A stretch of 64,000 nucleotides of DNA from the NCBI RefSeq assembly GCF_000745175.1, contig NZ_JQNI01000004.1, positions 1 to 64,000 on the forward strand, written 5' to 3'. Shown here piece after piece: positions 59,542 to 64,000 of this stretch. The first letter of the stretch is position 1. Every line of letters begins with the position of its first letter. Below the pieces are notes generated by a model. The model searched no databases. It was given only the letters and a program-made list of their open reading frames with translations, and was not told where the DNA came from. This stretch comes from Deinococcus sp. YIM 77859 (GTDB lineage Bacteria; Deinococcota; Deinococci; Deinococcales; Deinococcaceae). The translations under genes and the position numbers were made by a program.

Positions 59542-59939
59542 TTCCCTGACACACCCCCTGGTGCGCGGGGACACGGGGGCCTTGCAGGTGGTCTTCACCC
59601 AGCTCCTGACCAATGCCCTCAAGGCGACCCGCCCGCAGGAACAGGCGCGGATTCACGTGGGCGTGAAGCAACTGGAACGCGAGGATGCGGTCTGGGTGGA
59701 GGACAACGGGATCGGCTTCAATATGCGCTACCGGGAACGGCTCTTCACCCCCTTCGGCCACCTCCACCGCGAGGAGGACTTCGGGGGGGCTGGCGCTGGT
59801 CCGGCGGCTGGTGGCCCGGCAGGGGGGCCGGGTGTGGGCCGAGGGCAGGCCCGGCCAGGGGGCCATGTTCTGGCTGGCCTTCCCCAGGAATCCGGCGGAG
59901 ACGGAACCCGCGAGGAAGCCGCCTCAGCGTCCCTCCTGA
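59542..59939 (+). pseudogene. Histidine-kinase ATPase fragment, 5' lost at IS1182
   Basis: After the element, the plus strand reads VFTQLLTNALKATRPQEQAR (N box), then VEDNGIGFNMRYRERLFTPFG (G1 and F boxes), and HLHREEDFGG. A shift in a run of seven G near 59790 breaks the frame, which continues as LALVRRLVARQGGRVW (G2 end) to a stop at 59939. The sensor and dimerisation parts are missing. It is a dead kinase tail overlapping the end of another kinase on the opposite strand. Confidence 0.78.
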
Positions 59940-61024
59940 CGGAAGAGGGCTTCGAGTTCGCTCACCGACTCGTCCCGGGGAAAGGCGAGGACGACCCGGC
60001 CCCCGTTCAGGCGGGCCTCGGCCCAGGCCCAGCCGCCGTGCCGCGCCAGGATGCGCCGCACCTGCACCAGCCCGCTGCCCGGCAGGAGCGGCACCGCCTG
60101 TTCGGTCCGCACCGCCAGGTCGAAGAGGGTGGCGGCTTCCTCGCCGGACAGGCCCAGCCCGTCGTCCTGCACCGTCACCCACACCTCGCCGTCGATCTCC
60201 TCGCTGCTCACGTCCACCGAGCGCGCGCCCCGGGTGTCACTCAGCGTGAAGGTGAGCAGCACTGCCAGCGCCTGCTTCAGCAGCCCCCGGTCCCCGCGCA
60301 CGATGGGGAGGGGCTGAATCAGCCACTCGGCCCGGCTCCCGGCCCCGGCCTGCACCTCCGCGAACAGTTCGCCCAGCGGCAGCAGTTCCGTGTTCAGGCC
60401 CTGGTCTTCCAGGCGGGCGAGCTGGCGCAGGTCCTGCACGACGCCCCGCAGCCGCGCCAGCTCGTCCTCCAGGGCGGAGGGGCCGTGGGGCGGCAGCTCC
60501 GCGAGGAGGTCCGCCGGACGCCCGGGGCCCAGGAAGCGGCTGAGGTACCCCACCGGGGCTTCGAGGTTGCGGGCGGTGCGGGTGATCAGGGCGCCCAGTT
60601 CCGCATTCAGGTCCGCGAGGCGGCGGGTGCGCTCCTCCACCCGCTCTTCGAGGGAGGCGTTCAGCGCGCGCAGGGCGGCCTCGGCGCGGGCACGCACGAG
60701 ATCGGCCCAGAGCCGCTCCGCCACCTCCTGCACCAGCGCGACCTCGCCCTCGGTCCACCGGCGCGCCGCGTGCTGGTGAACCGACAGATTCACCACCAGC
60801 GTGCCACCGACGATCAGGGGAACGCTGAGCAGCGCCGTTACGCCGACCTCCGCGATGGCGGCGAGATCGGGCCGCGCGAGGGCGGGATCGCGCGTGTCCT
60901 CGATCCGCACAGTCCGGCCCGCGCGAAGGTCATCCAGGATCGGTCCCTCGTACTCCTCCAGCCGCATTACCGCCGGGAAGGGCTGGGCACCGTCGGCGAA
61001 CCAGCCGTGGAAGATGTCGGCCAC
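59924..61024 (-). CDS. GAF / degenerate histidine-kinase protein, probably N-terminally truncated
   Basis: 366 residues from a GTG at 61024. GAF-like sequence (YEGPILDDLRAGRTVRIEDT, ALLSVPLIVGGTLVVNLSVH) leads to a coiled-coil HisKA-like region (LADLNAELGALITRTARNLE, then APVGYL) in which the phospho-acceptor His is replaced, and an ATPase domain with G1-like VQDDGLGL but a weak N box. In-frame sequence upstream (YAGSPFHCYREAEFDEARGV) is GAF-like but lacks a start before a stop. The first part of the gene appears lost. Signalling without autophosphorylation, or none at all, is expected. Confidence 0.6.
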   Translation of the reverse strand: MADIFHGWFADGAQPFPAVMRLEEYEGPILDDLRAGRTVRIEDTRDPALARPDLAAIAEVGVTALLSVPLIVGGTLVVNLSVHQHAARRWTEGEVALVQEVAERLWADLVRARAEAALRALNASLEERVEERTRRLADLNAELGALITRTARNLEAPVGYLSRFLGPGRPADLLAELPPHGPSALEDELARLRGVVQDLRQLARLEDQGLNTELLPLGELFAEVQAGAGSRAEWLIQPLPIVRGDRGLLKQALAVLLTFTLSDTRGARSVDVSSEEIDGEVWVTVQDDGLGLSGEEAATLFDLAVRTEQAVPLLPGSGLVQVRRILARHGGWAWAEARLNGGRVVLAFPRDESVSELEALFRQEGR

Positions 61025-61189
61025 GCCCCTCGCTTCGTCGAACTCGGCCTCGCGGTAGCAATGGAACGGCGAACCGGCATATGTCCAGTTTTACTCGTCC
61101 AGCACAACGTTTCACAGCAAGGGGCGGACAGGCAGGAAGGTGGGAACAACGCCCTGGAGTGGGATTCCAGGGCGGCTGTCTTCAGGGCA
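61025..61189. other. Short scar between the kinase and the SARP-type regulator
   Basis: 165 bp holding the last readable GAF-like codons of the kinase gene (to about 61085) and then unrelated sequence. No gene or signal is recognised. Confidence 0.3.
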
Positions 61190-63100
61190 TCAGTTCGGCA
61201 ACTTGTGCTGGAGCTGCTGGGCCAGAGTATCGAGCAGAGGTGGAATATACCCGACCTCCCTGGCGAAGAGGGTTCGGCTCTCCCAGCAGACGGTTCGCGC
61301 GGCACTGACACCCTTGACCTGTGCCGTCGCGCGAATCAGGAAGTCATGCAGCCCCTCGTCGAGCGGGTCGATCTCAATGAGCCGTTCGGCGAGTTTGACG
61401 CACTTGGCGTAGTCGCCCGCGCTGTACCAGGTATCCATCGTTTCCAGCCCCACCCGGATGATCCAGCGGCTCATGCGCTCACGCTCCGTCTCCACCCATT
61501 CACTGTCCGAGTCCTGTAGGAAAGTCTTAACATTGAAACTAGCCGTCAGCATGACATCCCGCTCGGAACTCAGCAAGGCATCCCGCGCCTGCTGCCAGTC
61601 CCACGTCAGGTGTACCCCCTCGCAGTGCAGCCGGTACGTCTGTGTCGCCGCGGCATACGGAACCGAGAGTCCGGGCACCAGCCGCTTGAGTTCGTGGCGC
61701 ACCTGATGGATGTAGTTCTTCGAGCGTGTTTGGGAGACACCCCGGAAGACTTCCGTCTGTAACGTCCCCAATGTCGTTTCCCCCTCCTTGAGGAGGAAGG
61801 CGAGAACCTCGACGAACTTCTTCATCTGGAGCCGCACGCGCTGACCATTGACGAGGATCGCTGGACTCCCCAGGGTCACCAGAGTGACCTCGGCGACCGG
61901 CATGGCTGTGCTGGAAGGCCCGCACAACACCCGCTCGTACTCGTGTTCCGTCAGCGTATCGAGAAGCTGGCGCGTACGCGCCAGCCCATTCAGTTCCAGG
62001 GCCAGATGCTGTTGGCTCCCCAGCATGAGGTGGGCATCCGCCGCCTCGCGTAAAGCCTCGCGAGCGGCCACCGGCGAGCCGAGGACGGCATGGGCCTCCA
62101 CCAGATGCAGCAGAACCCAAATCACCTCACGGGTACACCCGCTGGTCTGGAAGTACCCCGAAGCCGCGTTCAGCCTTTCAAGGCCACGAGGATTGGCCTG
62201 GCGGACCATTGCCGCCCCTAATCGCCAGTCCAGGTAAGCCTGCGCTCGGGGCGTTTTCACGAGGGCCTTCGCTCGTGCCAGGCTGCCGCGTTCAGCCGTC
62301 TCGTCACCTCCGGCTGTGGCGAGCGCGGTCAGGCCAAGCTGCGCGTAGAACTCGGTTTCGGGTTGTTGCTGCTCACGTGCCAGATGAATCGCCCGCCCGA
62401 ATGACTCGCGTGCCTGGTTCCATTGGCCCTGAGCAGAGAACCACATTCCCCAGCGGTAGGCCAGCAGCGCGGTGGCCAGCGGGCAACTTGTAGCCCGCCT
62501 CTCAGCAGCCGAGAGAGCCTGCTCCGCATCCTCGAATCTCCCCAGATAGGTGGCACTGGCAGCTCGGGCCAAGAGCACATAGACGCGGCGCATAGCGTTG
62601 GCGTGTTCCTCCGCAAACTGGAGATACGCCTCGGCCTTCACATCGTTCCCCTGATGGGCGGCCACCAGCGCGATGGACTGGGCCACCGCCGACTGTACGA
62701 GCAGGTCCGCACTGACGGCGTGACTCCAGGCTTCATCGAGCAGGGCGGCGGCCTGGGTCACTTCACCGCATTGCTGCTCCAGAACGGCCGCTTCTCGCAG
62801 GGCCAGGGCAGCATCCCTGGCGGTCATCCGTTCTACGTCCAGACTGCTGAGTTGCGCGCGTGCAGCCGCAAACTCTCCCTCAAATCGCAAGCAGGTTGCC
62901 AGCTCCACCCGTGCCGCCTGATCTCCCTTCGCCACGGCCATCAGGAGTAGACGGCGGGCCTTCAGAGCATCACCCAGATGAAGGTGACAGACCCCGCCCC
63001 AGCGAAAGTCCTGTGCGCCCGGCCGCTTCAGGGCCTCGAACAGTTGAGCGCCCTGCTGGTATTCACCGGTCAGAACGGCTTTGAGGAGGGCCTGAGCCAT
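61190..63100 (-). CDS. TPR-rich SARP/BTAD-type transcriptional regulator
   Basis: 636 residues from the ATG at 63100. Residues about 1-390 are tandem helical repeats of TPR type (GDALKARRLLLMAVAKGDQA, RWGMWFSAQGQWNQARESFG). The C-terminal 220 residues carry a winged-helix OmpR/SARP-type DNA-binding region (VTLVTLGSPAILVNGQRVRL, SQTRSKNYIHQVRHELKRL) and a BTAD-like helical end (GDYAKCVKLAERLIEIDPLD). The order, TPR before DNA-binding, is the reverse of many SARPs. It is divergent from a gene for a short secreted peptide, which it may sense or control. Confidence 0.75.
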   Translation of the reverse strand: MAQALLKAVLTGEYQQGAQLFEALKRPGAQDFRWGGVCHLHLGDALKARRLLLMAVAKGDQAARVELATCLRFEGEFAAARAQLSSLDVERMTARDAALALREAAVLEQQCGEVTQAAALLDEAWSHAVSADLLVQSAVAQSIALVAAHQGNDVKAEAYLQFAEEHANAMRRVYVLLARAASATYLGRFEDAEQALSAAERRATSCPLATALLAYRWGMWFSAQGQWNQARESFGRAIHLAREQQQPETEFYAQLGLTALATAGGDETAERGSLARAKALVKTPRAQAYLDWRLGAAMVRQANPRGLERLNAASGYFQTSGCTREVIWVLLHLVEAHAVLGSPVAAREALREAADAHLMLGSQQHLALELNGLARTRQLLDTLTEHEYERVLCGPSSTAMPVAEVTLVTLGSPAILVNGQRVRLQMKKFVEVLAFLLKEGETTLGTLQTEVFRGVSQTRSKNYIHQVRHELKRLVPGLSVPYAAATQTYRLHCEGVHLTWDWQQARDALLSSERDVMLTASFNVKTFLQDSDSEWVETERERMSRWIIRVGLETMDTWYSAGDYAKCVKLAERLIEIDPLDEGLHDFLIRATAQVKGVSAARTVCWESRTLFAREVGYIPPLLDTLAQQLQHKLPN

Positions 63101-63271
63101 GGCCCCAGGATATGCCGGGAACAGAAGGAGGTGGTGCGGAGATGACCAGCCGCCTTTCTTTCTGAGAATTCGATTGGCCCATACCATTTTCGCTGTTCTG
63201 GACGCTCCAAACCGTTTCCTAAACGCTACCAAACCGGGGGTTCCCTAGCCTTGTCCTCACGAGGACAAGAG

Positions 63272-63427
63272 ATGAAGACCCTGAAGAAAACTCTCCTTTC
63301 GCTGTTGTGCTGCACGTTCCTCGTCACCGGGTATGCAGGGGCCGATCCCAGCACCGGGCATGGTCCCGGCTTGATGCCCGCCAGCCCCCCGCCGCCTCCC
63401 CCATGCACTTCCCTCTGCGGGAACTGA
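63272..63427 (+). CDS. Short secreted cysteine-containing peptide
   Basis: 51 residues from ATG 63272 behind GAGGA. A signal peptide (MKTLKKTLLSLLCCTFLVTG, ending near YAGA) is followed by about 27 mature residues: DPSTGHGPGL, a run of prolines, and the terminal CTSLCGN with two Cys. It is too short for most gene finders. Its place between a divergent TPR-type regulator and a lipoprotein gene suggests a signalling or export-related peptide. This is inference; no family is recognised. Confidence 0.6.
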   Translation: MKTLKKTLLSLLCCTFLVTGYAGADPSTGHGPGLMPASPPPPPPCTSLCGN

Positions 63428-63498
63428 TCTCGGTCCGTTTCTGCCGCCGGTTAGCGGTAGATAAAGCAAAGAGCCTCTCATTTACAAGGAGCCAACTG

Positions 63499-64000
63499 AT
63501 GCGTCGAATTGCCGCTCTCTCCGCCGTCATCACCCTCTCCGCCATCCTTGCCGCCTGCGGCAACTCCGAGATCGCACAACAATCTCCCCAGACTGAATCC
63601 ACAGCGTCCCCTGCGGTGGACCCCGGCCAGGTGCAACGCATCTATGCCGAGACCGACAAGTACCTGCTCTTTGCGGGCACACGGCAGCAGGACGGTGCCC
63701 GCATCCAGGACGGTCGGCTGTGGCTGCGCGACAAGCAGAGCGGTCAGACTAGGCTGCTCGAAGACAGTGCACAGTTCGGCCGGAACTACCTCGTGCAGGG
63801 CGCTGCACTGGCACCGCAAAACGACTTTGCCTACGCCGTGATCTCGGTGCCGGACGCCCAGCGGGGCCAGAACGATTACCTTGTACGTATCGCAGTGGAC
63901 AGCAACACGCAGCAGGTACTCGGCACTGACCGCGACCTCGGGGTCTTCCTCTTCAATGGGTACAGCCTCGCGGTCTCCCCGGACGGCCGCAACCTCGCCT
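63499..64000 (+). CDS. Lipoprotein with beta-propeller-like repeats, 5' part
   Basis: 167 residues to the window edge from ATG 63499, behind AAGGAG. The lipoprotein signal (MRRIAALSAVITLSAILAAC) puts the lipidated Cys at residue 20. Strand pairs such as YLLFAGTRQQDGARIQ and YSLAVSPDGRNLA resemble TolB/WD40-like blades. It follows the short secreted peptide by 71 bp on the same strand and may be co-transcribed with it. The rest lies outside the window. Confidence 0.7.
   Translation, partial: MRRIAALSAVITLSAILAACGNSEIAQQSPQTESTASPAVDPGQVQRIYAETDKYLLFAGTRQQDGARIQDGRLWLRDKQSGQTRLLEDSAQFGRNYLVQGAALAPQNDFAYAVISVPDAQRGQNDYLVRIAVDSNTQQVLGTDRDLGVFLFNGYSLAVSPDGRNLA

Overview
The window reads as accessory or secondary-replicon DNA of a Deinococcus-like bacterium. 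The signs are a high-GC genome, an HU protein with a basic N-terminal tail of the deinococcal kind, many start codons 6-8 nt behind a TANNNT box (leaderless mRNAs, as reported for Deinococcus deserti), a remnant of a plasmid replication initiator beside a tyrosine recombinase, and a very heavy load of insertion sequences and broken genes. No tRNA, rRNA or CRISPR array was recognised.

Layout. 1-6668: a polyol uptake and oxidation operon on the minus strand (binding protein, two permeases, three dehydrogenases), with a divergent LacI-type regulator and a duplicated near-palindromic candidate operator between them. 6724-15241: a tightly coupled five-gene minus-strand operon with a membrane-anchored vWA-like protein, a 1068-aa FtsZ/tubulin-like GTPase, a MotA/ZorA-like channel with a long coiled coil, a MotB/OmpA-like partner, and a zinc-ribbon/pseudokinase/beta-propeller protein. 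This is the best candidate for a little-described system. 15583-22948: scars and small secreted proteins, including a subtilase fragment, an IS4-family element, AT-rich lipoprotein genes, a helicase tail and a frameshifted papain-like lipoprotein. 23103-24957: a convergent DUF5131 (three-Cys motif) / TcmP pair. 25006-32397: an accessory island with a nonsense-inactivated IS6 element, an in-frame SRAP chimera, small leaderless genes, a phospholipase D-ATPase fusion protein, a Vsr nuclease, an HTH protein and a truncated Dcm methylase.

32398-43455: a type IV pilus operon on the minus strand (pilin-like protein, PilB, PilT, PilM/N, PilO, PilP, PilQ). PilQ has lost its secretin end at a junction with dcm. 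43691-45702: HU, a decayed DnaQ-type exonuclease and a secreted protein. 45830-54497: a mosaic of two identical IS3-family copies, a second IS4-family copy, an IS5 remnant, a replication-initiator remnant fused to a tyrosine recombinase, an IS605-type TnpB, and a vapBC locus present as two decayed inverted toxin copies. 54531-61024: a CxxC protein, IS21, IS1182 and histidine-kinase remnants. 61190-64000: a TPR/SARP-type regulator divergent from a short cysteine-containing secreted peptide and a lipoprotein.

All assignments come from reading the sequence. No database or structure search was run, so family names rest on recognised motifs and gene order.
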